NCBI RefSeq assembly: GCF_900313065.1
Contig: NZ_OMPU01000008.1
Location: forward strand, 62,240-126,239
Direction of reading: 5' to 3'
DNA from: Kiloniella sp. EL199
Lineage (GTDB): Bacteria; Pseudomonadota; Alphaproteobacteria; Kiloniellales; Kiloniellaceae
Length of the DNA stretch: 64,000 bases
Position 1 is the first letter of the stretch. Every line of letters begins with the position of its first letter. Positions 29,965-39,497 of this stretch are shown here, one piece after another. The position numbers and the translations under genes were made by a program. Under the pieces are notes generated by a model. It was not told the DNA's origin, did no database searches, and saw only the letters and a list, made by a program, of their open reading frames with translations.

Positions 29965-31242
29965 ATGTATGACCTAAAGTTGATCCGCGAAACCCCTGAA
30001 GTTTTTGATGAAGGGCTTAAGCGCCGTAATATGGAACCAATGTCTGCCCAGATTCTGGATCTGGACAAACAGCATCGTGCGTTACAGGCAGAGCTGCAGG
30101 AAATGCAAGCACGCCGTAACGAAGCTTCGAAACAGATTGGTATTGCCAAGCGCAATGGCGAAGATGCGTCGGACCTAATGGCAGAGGTTGCGGGTATCAA
30201 AGAAGGTATGTCTGAAAAAGAGACAGCTGAATCAGACCTTGGTAATCAGATTAAAACGATTTTGGCTGGTATTCCCAATCGCCCAAAAGATGACGTGCCT
30301 GTTGGTGAGGATGAGGATGATAACGTTCTGGTCCGCACCGTTGGTGAAAAGCCTGAACTGGGTTTTGAGGCAAAGCAGCATTTTGAACTGGGTGAAGAGC
30401 TCGGTGAAATGGACTTTGAACTTGCGGCAAAGCTGTCAGGATCTCGGTTTGTTGTTCTGAAAGGAAGCGTTGCCCGTCTTTACCGTGCCTTGTCACAGTT
30501 CATGATTGATATGCACATTGATGAGCATGGCTATACGGAAGTGATACCACCAGTTCTTGTGCGCGATCATGTTATGTACGGCACAAGCCAGTTACCAAAA
30601 TTCGCTGAAGATTCTTTCAAGACTGAAGATGGTTTCTGGCTTATTCCTACAGCAGAAGTTCCGTTAACAAATACAGTTGCAGGCGAAATTCTTAAGGAAG
30701 ACGAGTTACCAAAGCGTATGACTGCTTTGACGCCTTGCTTCCGTTCCGAAGCTGGCTCTGCTGGGCGAGATACCCGTGGAATGTTGCGTCAACATCAGTT
30801 TGATAAGGTGGAAATGGTTTCTGTTGTTCACCCGGATAAATCCGATGATGAATTGGAACGTATGACAGGCTGTGCAGAAGACGTTTTGAAAAAATTGGGA
30901 CTGCATTATCGCGTTGTTGTGCTTTGTACTGGCGACATGGGCTTTGGTGCGCGTAAAACCTATGATATCGAAGTTTGGTTGCCTGGTCAGGATACATACC
31001 GCGAAATTTCCAGCTGTTCTACCTGCGGTGATTTTCAAGCACGCCGCATGAACGGGCGTTTCAGATCTGCAGAAACCAAAAAGCCTGCTTTTGTGCATAC
31101 TCTGAATGGTTCTGGTGTTGCTGTTGGACGTTGCCTGATTGCAGTGATGGAAAACTACCAACAAGCTGATGGCTCCATAACTGTTCCCGAGGTGCTTAGA
31201 CCATACATGGGGGGTAAAGAAAGTATCCTCCTGAATGACTAA
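29965..31242 (+). CDS. serS: Seryl-tRNA synthetase
   Basis: Class II synthetase, 425 residues, starting [18 protein letters not shown]. The ATG at 29965 has AAGGA at a good distance; an in-frame ATG-like start 39 bases earlier adds a tail not typical of the family. An N-terminal coiled-coil arm (about 30-105) binds tRNA-Ser; class II motif 2 is in [17 protein letters not shown] and motif 3 in [18 protein letters not shown]. The last eight bases overlap surE. Confidence 0.97.
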   Translation: MYDLKLIRETPEVFDEGLKRRNMEPMSAQILDLDKQHRALQAELQEMQARRNEASKQIGIAKRNGEDASDLMAEVAGIKEGMSEKETAESDLGNQIKTILAGIPNRPKDDVPVGEDEDDNVLVRTVGEKPELGFEAKQHFELGEELGEMDFELAAKLSGSRFVVLKGSVARLYRALSQFMIDMHIDEHGYTEVIPPVLVRDHVMYGTSQLPKFAEDSFKTEDGFWLIPTAEVPLTNTVAGEILKEDELPKRMTALTPCFRSEAGSAGRDTRGMLRQHQFDKVEMVSVVHPDKSDDELERMTGCAEDVLKKLGLHYRVVVLCTGDMGFGARKTYDIEVWLPGQDTYREISSCSTCGDFQARRMNGRFRSAETKKPAFVHTLNGSGVAVGRCLIAVMENYQQADGSITVPEVLRPYMGGKESILLND

Positions 31243-32023
31243 GACCATACAGAACCTTGCCAATGCGCGGATACTGTTATCAAACGATGACGGTATCCAC
31301 GCCAAAGGTTTATCTGTTCTAGAGGAAATAGCCCACCAATTATCTGGTGATGTTTGGGTTGTTGCACCTGAATCTGAACAGTCAGCTACCAGTCATTCTC
31401 TGACCCTGCGACGCCCTTTGCGGGAACGCAAGCTTAATGATAAACGCTATTCCATTGATGGTACGCCAACGGACTGTGTTCTGATGGCTATGAAATATCT
31501 GATGGCCGATCAGGTGCCTGATGTTGTGTTGTCTGGTGTAAATGTCGGTGCAAACCTTGGCGAAGATGTTATCTATTCTGGTACTGTAGCTGCGGCTATG
31601 GAAGGGGCTATTCTTGGGGCGCGATCTATTGCGCTAAGTCTAAGGCCTGATGATCAGAATGAAAGTCTCTTTCACTGGGATACTGTTGCCAAGTTTGCGC
31701 CTGAAGTTATTACAAGGCTTTCAACATGGGAAGAACCCGGAAACCTGTTGTTCAATGTAAACTTCCCGGGAATACCTGCTGATAAAGTCAAAGGTATCAA
31801 GGTTTGTGCTCAAGGACATCGCGACGAAGGAACAACTGTCGTAGAAGGCAATGATCCCAGCGGCCGGCCTTATTTGTGGGTTGGGCAGTTTGTCAGTCAT
31901 CATACATCGGTTCCGAATGCGGATCTGACAGCGATTGCCAAAGGTTATATTACGATTACACCTTTGAAGTACGACCTGACGGATAAAGACCTTTTGGTAA
32001 AAATGGGATCTTTGTTCCCATGA
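31235..32023 (+). CDS. surE: 5'/3'-nucleotidase SurE
   Basis: Survival protein E, a divalent-metal-dependent nucleoside 5'/3'-monophosphatase of the cytoplasm, 262 residues. [14 protein letters not shown] (about residues 10-23) holds the metal-binding Asp-Asp pair, [19 protein letters not shown] (about 101-119) and [11 protein letters not shown] are the other family motifs. It overlaps serS by eight bases and pcm by four, giving the conserved surE-pcm-nlpD order. Confidence 0.97.
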   Translation: MTKTIQNLANARILLSNDDGIHAKGLSVLEEIAHQLSGDVWVVAPESEQSATSHSLTLRRPLRERKLNDKRYSIDGTPTDCVLMAMKYLMADQVPDVVLSGVNVGANLGEDVIYSGTVAAAMEGAILGARSIALSLRPDDQNESLFHWDTVAKFAPEVITRLSTWEEPGNLLFNVNFPGIPADKVKGIKVCAQGHRDEGTTVVEGNDPSGRPYLWVGQFVSHHTSVPNADLTAIAKGYITITPLKYDLTDKDLLVKMGSLFP

Positions 32024-32661
32024 GTCTGGAAGCACGCAAAATCAGGCTTATTATGGAGTTACGTCGCGGCGGTATTTCGGATACAGGCGTTCTTTCGGCG
32101 ATTGAGCGTATTCCAAGAGAAGCTTTTGTGCCGGCACCTTTTCAGGATCAATCCTATGAAAACATGGCGCTTCCAATTGGCAGAGGGCAAACCCTAAGCC
32201 AGCCACAAGTCGTTGCCATGATGACCCAGGCTCTTTCCGTGACCAAACGAATGAAGGTTCTTGAGGTTGGTACGGGGTCGGGATATCAGGCTTCGATTCT
32301 TTCACGTTTATGTCGACGTGTTTATACGATCGAGCGTTATCGGGAACTTTTGAGTGAAGCGGAAGAACGATTTACAAATTTGCGCCTTCACAATATGACC
32401 ACAAAGTTGGGGGATGGTTACAAAGGGTGGAAAGAGCAAGCACCGTTTGAGCGCATAATTATCACAGCTGCACCAAAAGAAATTCCCGAAGCTCTGCTTG
32501 AGCAACTGGCAATTGGTGGTATTCTGGTTTTACCGTTGGGATCACAAGGTAATAATCAGGAATTGATCAGGATTACGCGGACGGAAAACGGGTTTGATCA
32601 TGAAAACCTTGGGGGGGTGCGTTTTGTACCTCTTGTTCACGGAATGCCAAAGGACAGCTGA
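32020..32661 (+). CDS. pcm: Protein-L-isoaspartate O-methyltransferase
   Basis: SAM-dependent methyltransferase that repairs isoaspartyl residues in aged proteins. The 213-residue protein carries IPREAFVPAPFQDQSYENMA, the SAM-binding LEVGTGSGYQASILSRL near residue 80, and the C-terminal RFVPLVHG. The ATG overlaps the surE stop (ATGA). Family length is normal. Confidence 0.96.
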   Translation: MSLEARKIRLIMELRRGGISDTGVLSAIERIPREAFVPAPFQDQSYENMALPIGRGQTLSQPQVVAMMTQALSVTKRMKVLEVGTGSGYQASILSRLCRRVYTIERYRELLSEAEERFTNLRLHNMTTKLGDGYKGWKEQAPFERIIITAAPKEIPEALLEQLAIGGILVLPLGSQGNNQELIRITRTENGFDHENLGGVRFVPLVHGMPKDS

Positions 32662-32708
32662 TTTACTTTGGCGGTTTGTTGTACAGGAAAACGCTCGTTA
32701 CTAATTTG

Positions 32709-33905
32709 ATGTTTAATCGCACCAGTTTATCAACTCTGAAACTCGGCCTTTTACTGTTAAGCGCAGGGCTTTACGGGTGTACGATCAATCCATCTTCCTT
32801 TCCGACGACGACAAAAAAAACGACTAGCACACAAACCGTTTATAATTATCCGCCGTCTATCTTGCCAAAGCGAAAGCCAACGCCGCCTCCGCGTCCTGCA
32901 AATGCTGTACAGACGACGGGTCGGGTTGCTGGTGTTTCAATTCCGGCGTTACTTCCTGAAAATATTCCATTGCCAAAAAGAAATCCCAGAAGACAGGTAA
33001 GGCAAAGTAGTTCAACGGCTGTTATAGAAGAACAAAGAAGAACAACTTCGCAGCCTTCGAATAGTCAGATACAGATTTCAACCACTGAATATACTGTAAA
33101 TCGTGGTGATACTGTTTATTCTATTTCTCGTAAACGACGGGTGTCTATTCGCGAGCTTATTATACTGAACAAACTTTCCCCGCCTTATAAGTTACTGGTT
33201 GGACAGGCTATAAAGTTACCTGTTTCGAAGGAGCATGTGGTGATTGCGGGGGATACTCTCTACAGTATATCCCGGCGTTATGGTGTTGAAACCACGGCAC
33301 TGGTAAAGCTTAATAAAATTAACCCACCCTATGCACTCTATATCGGACAACGTTTAAACTTACCTGCTTTACGGCAGAACAGTGTTGTACGTTCAGCGAG
33401 TGTCTCATCCTCGACGGATACACAAAACACTGCTGCCTCGAATGTTCAGAAAACGCCTGTTCGAAGTGTTATTCCGGCCAGCCCAAAGAACTTTACAGGC
33501 CCAGTCCCTAAACCTTTACCGCGTTCATTCAGTAATTTTTTGCGACCTGTTAAGGGGAAGGTTATTTCTTCGTTTGGTCCAAAGGAGGGTGGAATTCACA
33601 ATGATGGTATAAACATTGCCGCGCGTAAGGGAACACCTGTAAAAGCAGCAGAAAACGGTGTTGTTGTCTATGCGGGGAGTGAGTTGAAAGGTTTCGGACA
33701 GATGCTTTTAATCAAGCATTCTGATGGATGGGTGACCGCTTATGCGCACACTGATCAATTATTAGTGGGGCGAGGTCAACGCGTGAAGAGGGGGCAGGAT
33801 ATTGCCAAGGTCGGCAATACAGGCAATGTTTCCAAACCCCAACTTCACTTTGAGATACGCAAAGGTTCTGAAGCTGTTAACCCCAATAAATTGCTGACAA
33901 ACTAG
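32709..33905 (+). CDS. nlpD: NlpD-like lipoprotein with two LysM repeats and degenerate M23 domain
   Basis: Predicted outer-membrane or periplasmic lipoprotein that activates cell-wall amidases at division. The ATG at 32709 gives a 24-residue signal ending LSAGLYGC (lipobox Cys); a TTG start 33 bases earlier is possible. Two LysM repeats (about residues 130-178 and 179-225) bind peptidoglycan, followed by an M23 fold. The usual active site is degenerate: HNDGIN instead of HxGxD and QLHFEIR instead of HLHFE, which matches E. coli NlpD rather than an active endopeptidase. The pcm-nlpD linkage supports the name; no rpoS follows. Confidence 0.88.
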   Translation: MFNRTSLSTLKLGLLLLSAGLYGCTINPSSFPTTTKKTTSTQTVYNYPPSILPKRKPTPPPRPANAVQTTGRVAGVSIPALLPENIPLPKRNPRRQVRQSSSTAVIEEQRRTTSQPSNSQIQISTTEYTVNRGDTVYSISRKRRVSIRELIILNKLSPPYKLLVGQAIKLPVSKEHVVIAGDTLYSISRRYGVETTALVKLNKINPPYALYIGQRLNLPALRQNSVVRSASVSSSTDTQNTAASNVQKTPVRSVIPASPKNFTGPVPKPLPRSFSNFLRPVKGKVISSFGPKEGGIHNDGINIAARKGTPVKAAENGVVVYAGSELKGFGQMLLIKHSDGWVTAYAHTDQLLVGRGQRVKRGQDIAKVGNTGNVSKPQLHFEIRKGSEAVNPNKLLTN

Positions 33906-34010
33906 AGTTTTGTCTTTTATTACTATGTTGGTAACAGCATGATTTCACCAGCACAGCTTGGCTGCTTTCATCATTTCAACGAATCTTTTTATACACGATC
34001 TGCTTATCGT

Positions 34011-34883
34011 TTAAGGGATTTTTATGGACATCCGTCCTGCCAGATCCTGTATAAACTGCCAGGCAACACGGCCAGAGCGAGAACCACGGGTAACAGACCA
34101 TTCACGTGCTTCGGCATGTAGGGCGTCTCGTTCAATCTTAATGCCATATTTCTCCACATACCCTTCGATCATCGCAAAGAAGGTGTCCTGATCACAGTTA
34201 TGGAAACCAAGCCATAAGCCGAAACGATCAGACAAGCTGACGTTCTCTTCTGTCGCCTCAGAAGTGTGAATTGCAGATGACCTTTCATTCTCAATCATAT
34301 CGCGAGCCATCAGGTGCCTGCGATTTGACGTTGCGTAGAAGAGCACGTTTTTGGGGCGGCCTTCAATACCCCCTTCAAGGACGGCTTTGAGTGATTTGTA
34401 GGTATCGTCCTGAGTATCAAAACTTAGATCATCACAGAACAGAATACAGGGGCGTTCTGACGTTTTTAAAATTTTCAAAAGCCGCGGTAGGGAAGGGATA
34501 TCTTCACGATGAATCTCGACAAGCGTAACTTTGTTGAAGTTATTCTCTTCCACCAATGAGTTTACCTTGTCATGCACGGCTTTAACGATGGAGCTTTTCC
34601 CGGTTCCTCTCGCGCCCCATAATAAGGCATTATTCGCAGGATATCCCTCTACAAACCGCAAGGTATTGTTCAAAAGAGATTCTCTTTGTCGATCAATTCC
34701 TTTGAGAAGGTCGAAATCAATCCGATTCACCTCTTCAACGGCTTCCAAGGCATCAGGATCTGTTTGCCATACATAGGCATCTGCTTGGGAAAGATCCGGA
34801 GCACTTTGTGCTTGTGGAGATAGTTTCTCTAGCGCTGAGGCAATACGTTCCAGTACGGGATATAAGTCTTTAGAATCAGTCAT
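34011..34883 (-). CDS. P-loop ATPase of the DUF815 family
   Basis: A 290-residue AAA-like ATPase. Walker A is WGARGTGKSS near residue 89, Walker B-like LFCDDLSFD near 150, and a sensor-like YATSNRRHLM near 190. The C-terminal SVTRGSRSGRVAWQFIQDLAG is typical of DUF815, a family widespread in proteobacteria with no established function. It is monocistronic, facing away from yajC. Confidence 0.88.
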   Translation of the reverse strand: MTDSKDLYPVLERIASALEKLSPQAQSAPDLSQADAYVWQTDPDALEAVEEVNRIDFDLLKGIDRQRESLLNNTLRFVEGYPANNALLWGARGTGKSSIVKAVHDKVNSLVEENNFNKVTLVEIHREDIPSLPRLLKILKTSERPCILFCDDLSFDTQDDTYKSLKAVLEGGIEGRPKNVLFYATSNRRHLMARDMIENERSSAIHTSEATEENVSLSDRFGLWLGFHNCDQDTFFAMIEGYVEKYGIKIERDALHAEAREWSVTRGSRSGRVAWQFIQDLAGRMSIKIP

Positions 34884-35095
34884 TTGTACTACTCCGGCGC
34901 AAAGCCTGTTTGTCGATCATTTTGGGAACCCTAACGAGCGTACTCAAGTCAGTCAAATGTCCTGTCATCTTGAGATGATTTCTTTGTTTTTCTGTTCGTT
35001 TGCATTTCCGGGCCAGACAGTTATAGTCCGCGGGTAATTTTTTTTGGGGGGTTGCTTGGCAACCGATTCCAAGTTCTTTAGTTCTGGAGGGATTA

Positions 35096-35473
35096 ATGTT
35101 GATTTCCACAGCCTATGCTCAGGCAGCTGGTGGCGCTGGTTCGCCGAATGAATTGTTTGCGACACTATTCCCGCTCGTTTTGATCTTCGCGGTTTTCTAT
35201 TTTCTGATTATTCGTCCGCAAAGCAAGAAGATGAAACAGCAAAAAGCGATGATTGACGCTATTCGCCGTGGCGATAAGGTTGTCACAGCTGGTGGTATTG
35301 TCGGAACTGTTGCAAAAGTGAAAGATGGCGGCGAAGTTCAAGTGGATATTGCTGAAAACGTTCGTATCACTGTTATTCAGAGCACGATTGCCAGCGTTGT
35401 CAGCAAGACAGAACCTGCTGATAAATCGGCTAACGATGACAAAGATAAAAAAGACAAAAAATCTAAAGATTAA
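35096..35473 (+). CDS. yajC: Sec translocon accessory protein YajC
   Basis: A 125-residue inner-membrane protein: one helix (FATLFPLVLIFAVFYFLII, about 22-40), then RPQSKKMKQQKAM and GDKVVTAGGIVGTV, both family-defining. It belongs to the SecDF-YajC complex that assists protein export. A GGAGG lies six bases before the ATG. Lysine-rich acidic tail. Followed by a hairpin and then secD. Confidence 0.97.
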   Translation: MLISTAYAQAAGGAGSPNELFATLFPLVLIFAVFYFLIIRPQSKKMKQQKAMIDAIRRGDKVVTAGGIVGTVAKVKDGGEVQVDIAENVRITVIQSTIASVVSKTEPADKSANDDKDKKDKKSKD

Positions 35474-35533
35474 TTTTCAGAACTTTCCGTTTCGAGAAAA
35501 GTTTTAAGAAAAGCATCTTTAGAGGTGGTTTTT

Positions 35534-35563
35534 ACCTGCTCTGGCCCTATATCCAGAGCAGGT
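35534..35563 (+). terminator. Hairpin between yajC and secD (attenuator or terminator)
   Basis: A perfect 11-bp stem (35534-35544 ACCTGCTCTGG with 35553-35563) around an eight-base loop, followed by TTTATTT. The T tract is weak, so it may only reduce read-through from yajC into secD. Confidence 0.6.
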
Positions 35564-35597
35564 TTATTTCATATATTAACAGATAATACGGCCCGTT

Positions 35598-37166
35598 ATG
35601 GTTCAGTTTTCCAAGTGGCAGATTTTTGCAGTTATTGGCGTTCTTGTTCTCGGTATCTTTTATGCCATGCCGAACTTGTTCAAAGAACAAACTCTTGAAA
35701 CATTCCCTGATTGGGTCGCAAGTGATCAGATTAATCTAGGACTTGATCTCCAAGGTGGGTCATACCTGCTGCTCGAAGTTGATCTGGAAGCTGTTGAAGA
35801 AGAGCAGTTGACCAACCTTGTAGAGGGAATCAGAGTAAACCTGCGTACCGAACGTATTGGATATCAAAACCTGCGTGTCGAAGGCAAAGCCGCAACCTTT
35901 ACTTTGCGTGATTCTAGTGAAGAGATGGTTTCCCGTGTACGTCAGATGATTTTTCAAAATAACCCGGGGCTTTTGATTTCGACCGATGGTGCCAAGGTTA
36001 TTTCTGAATACAGTGATCAAGTTTTACGGGAACGTCGAATTGCTGTCATCAACCAGTCGATAGAAGTTCTTCGCAAAAGGCTGGATGAAACCGGAACGAA
36101 GGAAATCAGCCTGCAAAGACAGGGAGAAAACCGTATTCTTATACAAGTTCCTGGAGTAAAAGACCCCGAGGAAATTAAAAGTAAAATTGGACAAACCGCA
36201 AAACTAACATTCCATTTGGTTGATCAAAATGCAGACCCTTATGCAGGTAAAGCTCCTGTGGGGTCTCAGATCATGTTATCGCAAGAAACTCAGGCTAGTG
36301 GGCAACCGCAACGATATGTGATCAAAAAGAGGGTCATGGTAAGTGGTGAGAATCTGATAGATGCTCAGGCAACATTTCAAGATGGTCAACCGGTAATCTC
36401 GTTTACGTTTGATACGACTGGTGCACAGAGATTTGCACGGGTAACACAGGAAAATGTAAATCGTCCTTTCGCGATTGTTTTGGATGGCAAGGTTATTTCG
36501 GCCCCTGTGATCAGGTCGCCAATTTTAACGGGTAATGGTATTATTTCGGGTAATTTTACTACGCAATCGGCAGAAGAACTTGCTTTGCTACTTAGGGCGG
36601 GAGCTTTACCTGCACCTCTTGAGATCCTTGAAGAGCGTACCGTTGGTGCCGGGCTTGGTGAAGATTCCGTCAATGCAGGTAAGATCGCGAGTATCATTGG
36701 TTTGATTCTTGTCTTGGTCTTTATGGGGTTGTCTTATGGTTTGTTCGGCATCATGGCGAATTTTGCGCTGGTGGCTAACCTTGTATTGATTGTCGCCGTG
36801 CTCTCTCTTTTCCAAGCAACACTTACTTTGCCAGGTATTGCCGGGATTGTGTTAACGATCGGTATGGCCGTGGATGCTAATGTCCTTATTTTTGAGCGTA
36901 TTCGCGAAGAAATACGTAATGGACGTGGGCCGGTTATGGCAGTTGATGCGGGATATAAACGTGCGATTGCGACGATTTTGGATTCAAACATTACCACTCT
37001 TATTGCGGCGGTTTTGCTTTTCCAGTTCGGGACAGGACCAATTAAAGGTTTTGCCGTAACACTGACCATCGGAATTGTTACATCTATGTTCACAGCGATT
37101 ATGTTTACACGATTGCTTATTGTGACCTGGTTGCGCCGCCGTCGGCCGCAATCGCTTGGTATATAA
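35598..37166 (+). CDS. secD: Protein translocase subunit SecD
   Basis: Inner-membrane protein of the RND superfamily that uses the proton gradient to complete Sec export, 522 residues. Helix 1 is followed by LGLDLQGGSYLLLEVD (motif D1), a large periplasmic domain (about residues 50-340), and then helices with IVLTIGMAVDANVLIFERIREE (motif D4 region) near residue 428. Begins the secDF pair; 15 bases separate it from secF. Confidence 0.97.
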   Translation: MVQFSKWQIFAVIGVLVLGIFYAMPNLFKEQTLETFPDWVASDQINLGLDLQGGSYLLLEVDLEAVEEEQLTNLVEGIRVNLRTERIGYQNLRVEGKAATFTLRDSSEEMVSRVRQMIFQNNPGLLISTDGAKVISEYSDQVLRERRIAVINQSIEVLRKRLDETGTKEISLQRQGENRILIQVPGVKDPEEIKSKIGQTAKLTFHLVDQNADPYAGKAPVGSQIMLSQETQASGQPQRYVIKKRVMVSGENLIDAQATFQDGQPVISFTFDTTGAQRFARVTQENVNRPFAIVLDGKVISAPVIRSPILTGNGIISGNFTTQSAEELALLLRAGALPAPLEILEERTVGAGLGEDSVNAGKIASIIGLILVLVFMGLSYGLFGIMANFALVANLVLIVAVLSLFQATLTLPGIAGIVLTIGMAVDANVLIFERIREEIRNGRGPVMAVDAGYKRAIATILDSNITTLIAAVLLFQFGTGPIKGFAVTLTIGIVTSMFTAIMFTRLLIVTWLRRRRPQSLGI

Positions 37167-37181
37167 GAGGGGGCTGGAATA

Positions 37182-38159
37182 ATGGCGTTAATTAAAAAGC
37201 TTCCGACAGATCTTAACATCAATTTTATGGGCAAAAGAAAGCTCTTTATGGCTTTCTCTGCTCTTATGATTGCCTTGTCCCTGGTGTTGGTGGCAACACG
37301 TGGATTGAATTTCGGTGTCGATTTTCGGGGTGGTATTCTGATTGAAATCAGAACATCGGAACCTGCTGATTTATCTTCTTTAAGATCCCGCATTGGATCT
37401 CTTGGGTTGGGTGAGATTAGCCTCCAGGAATTCGGAGCACCAACAGATGTTTTGATCAACATTCAAAAGCAGGATGGTGATGAAAAAGAACAGATGAAAG
37501 CCATTCAGTTGGTCAAAGATGAACTGGGCAGCGCGGTTGAAGAATATCGCCGTGTCGAATTTGTTGGTCCAAAGGTTGGTGCTGAACTCAAAGAAGACGG
37601 GGCTTTGGCGACGCTTTTTGCCTTGCTGGGTATCGCTTTCTACATTTGGTTCCGGTTTGAGTGGCAGTTCTCTGTTGCTGCTTTGATGGCGTTGACACAC
37701 GATATCATTACGACAATCGGTTTCTTTGCCCTGACACAGTATGAATTCAATCTGGCGACACTGGCAGCTGTCTTGACCATTGCGGGTTATTCCATCAACG
37801 ATACCGTTGTTATTTTTGACCGGGTCCGTGATGAATTACGCCGCTATAAAAAGATGGAAGTTATCGACGTCCTGAATATGTCGATCAACAGAACACTTTC
37901 CCGGACGATCCTTACTTCTGTCACGACACTTCTTGCGCTTATCGCACTCTTTGTATTTGGCGGTGAAGTCATCAGAGGCTTGAGCCTTGGACTTATCTGG
38001 GGTGTTACCATCGGTACTTATTCCTCGGTTGGGCTTGCGGTTCCATTACTCTTTGCGACGAACGTCAGACCTTCTATTCCTGAAGAAGAGGAAGAGGGAC
38101 TTGTGGACGAGAATGGGCAGAAGATCGAACTCGTTCAGGAAAACGACAAAGCCAGTTAG
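37182..38159 (+). CDS. secF: Protein translocase subunit SecF
   Basis: Partner of SecD, 325 residues with six membrane helices. LNFGVDFRGGILIEIR (near 42), VGPKVGAELKEDG and the TIAGYSINDTVVIFDRVRDELR segment near 200 identify it. The C-terminal tail is acidic. The Mth938-like gene begins 12 bases after the stop, so the run yajC-secD-secF-Mth938-like is one unit. Confidence 0.97.
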   Translation: MALIKKLPTDLNINFMGKRKLFMAFSALMIALSLVLVATRGLNFGVDFRGGILIEIRTSEPADLSSLRSRIGSLGLGEISLQEFGAPTDVLINIQKQDGDEKEQMKAIQLVKDELGSAVEEYRRVEFVGPKVGAELKEDGALATLFALLGIAFYIWFRFEWQFSVAALMALTHDIITTIGFFALTQYEFNLATLAAVLTIAGYSINDTVVIFDRVRDELRRYKKMEVIDVLNMSINRTLSRTILTSVTTLLALIALFVFGGEVIRGLSLGLIWGVTIGTYSSVGLAVPLLFATNVRPSIPEEEEEGLVDENGQKIELVQENDKAS

Positions 38160-38171
38160 GAGTTAACCTTC

Positions 38172-38549
38172 GTGGAAGTCTCACTTAAAATTCCAGAAGG
38201 AAAACAGGTTATTGAAAAGTATGGTAATGGTCGGTTCATGGTATCCGATCATTACCATGAAGGCTCTATTCTGGTGTTGCCTGATCTGACAGAATCCTGG
38301 TCAGTACAACAGTTTTCCGACGTATCTTTGGAGACACTCAATCCTTTTGTCAAAAAGGCAAATGAAATTGAAGTGTTGATTATTGGGTGCGGCGCCAAAG
38401 GTGAATTTATTACCCCGACCTTCCGAAATAGCCTGAAAGAAAAAGGGCTGGTTGTAGATGCGATGGATACAGGTGCTGCCTGTCGTACTTATAATGTGCT
38501 GCTTTCCGAAGGGCGGAATGTTGCCGCTGCTTTGATCGCTGTTGATTAA
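38172..38549 (+). CDS. Mth938-like (DUF498/DUF598) domain protein
   Basis: A 125-residue protein starting with GTG at 38172. LPDLTESWSVQ and EVLIIGCGAKGEFI are characteristic of the Mth938 family, represented in mitochondria by NDUFAF3, a complex I assembly factor. Bacterial function is not established. Its place between secF and the NDUFAF6-like gene makes it notable that both neighbours have mitochondrial homologues in complex I assembly. Confidence 0.88.
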   Translation: MEVSLKIPEGKQVIEKYGNGRFMVSDHYHEGSILVLPDLTESWSVQQFSDVSLETLNPFVKKANEIEVLIIGCGAKGEFITPTFRNSLKEKGLVVDAMDTGAACRTYNVLLSEGRNVAAALIAVD

Positions 38550-38570
38550 CTTCTGCGGATAGCGAACCAG

Positions 38571-39440
38571 ATGTCGAATAATCCCGGCCTTTCCTATTGC
38601 GGTGAAGACATTAAGAAGAACGATTATGATCGTTATCTGACCTGTCTTTTTGCAAAAGACGCTGTACGAGAAAATCTTTTTGGCCTTTATGCCTTCAATC
38701 AGGAAATAGCCAAGACAGCTGAAATTGTCAGTGAACCCTTGACCGGAATGATCCGGTTGCAGTGGTGGCGTGAAGCTATCGAAGGCATTTTCGAAGGAAA
38801 CCCAAGGAAACATTTGGTTGTTGAAGCCTTGGCAAAGGCTGTCAAAGATCACGGATTGAAACGTGACAAACTTGATGCGTTTATTGATGCCAGAGAATTT
38901 GATCTTGAAGATGTCGTCCCACAAAACTTAGATGCTCTTGAGGAATATGTGAGCCGAACGTCTTCTGCTCTATTGAGTTTGGCAGCAGATATTACATTTG
39001 GACAAAGCGATGTGGGTGAAGTCGGGAGAGAAGCATTGGAACAAGCTTGCCAATCCATGGGCTTGGCTTGGGGGATACTCGGTATTATTCGGGCAACGCC
39101 TTTTTATGCTGCAAAAAAAAGAGTTTATCTGCCTCAAGATCTTATCACCCAGTATGGGCTTAACACTTCAACGCTTTTCGAATTGAAATCATCCCCGGAA
39201 CTGTGTGCGGTTACTAAAGAGTTGACAGGGCAAGCCAAGGTTCATTTAAACAAAGCACGTGGTTTTTCGGGAAAAATCCCCAAGTTAGCAAAGTCTCCTC
39301 TACTGCTTGGTATTCTGGCTGATCAGTACATCAAAAAACTCGAGGCGAATAATTACAACCCCTTTGACCCTGCACTCCATCATCCCAAAGCTTCTGCGAC
39401 ATGGAAGCTTATGTGGGCCAACATATGGGGCCGCTATTAA
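38571..39440 (+). CDS. Squalene/phytoene synthase family protein, NDUFAF6-like
   Basis: A 289-residue protein of the trans-isoprenyl diphosphate synthase fold. The conserved beginning YDRYLTCLFA and IRLQWWREAIEGI match the family, but where true synthases have a DDxxD metal motif after the arginine-rich helix this protein reads AFNQEIAKTAE, with no aspartate pair. This pattern is that of NDUFAF6-type members, which are complex I assembly factors. I therefore doubt that it makes phytoene or squalene. It follows the Mth938-like (NDUFAF3-like) gene by 21 bases and ends at a terminator. Confidence 0.85.
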   Translation: MSNNPGLSYCGEDIKKNDYDRYLTCLFAKDAVRENLFGLYAFNQEIAKTAEIVSEPLTGMIRLQWWREAIEGIFEGNPRKHLVVEALAKAVKDHGLKRDKLDAFIDAREFDLEDVVPQNLDALEEYVSRTSSALLSLAADITFGQSDVGEVGREALEQACQSMGLAWGILGIIRATPFYAAKKRVYLPQDLITQYGLNTSTLFELKSSPELCAVTKELTGQAKVHLNKARGFSGKIPKLAKSPLLLGILADQYIKKLEANNYNPFDPALHHPKASATWKLMWANIWGRY

Positions 39441-39443
39441 ATA

Positions 39444-39471
39444 AAAAGGCCGCTCAGTAGAGCGACCTTTT
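39444..39471 (+). terminator. Terminator after the NDUFAF6-like gene
   Basis: Stem AAAAGGCCGCTC (39444-39455) with GAGCGACCTTTT (39460-39471), one mismatched pair, four-base loop. Followed by trmFO on the opposite strand. Confidence 0.75.
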
Positions 39472-39497
39472 AAACTGAATAAATTAGATTCCCAATA

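Noticed and set aside
30706-31305. 199-residue frame opposite serS and surE
   Set aside because: Covers two well-identified genes on the other strand; cysteine/histidine-rich low-complexity translation.
36734-37462. 242-residue frame opposite secD-secF
   Set aside because: Antisense of certain genes; no motif seen.
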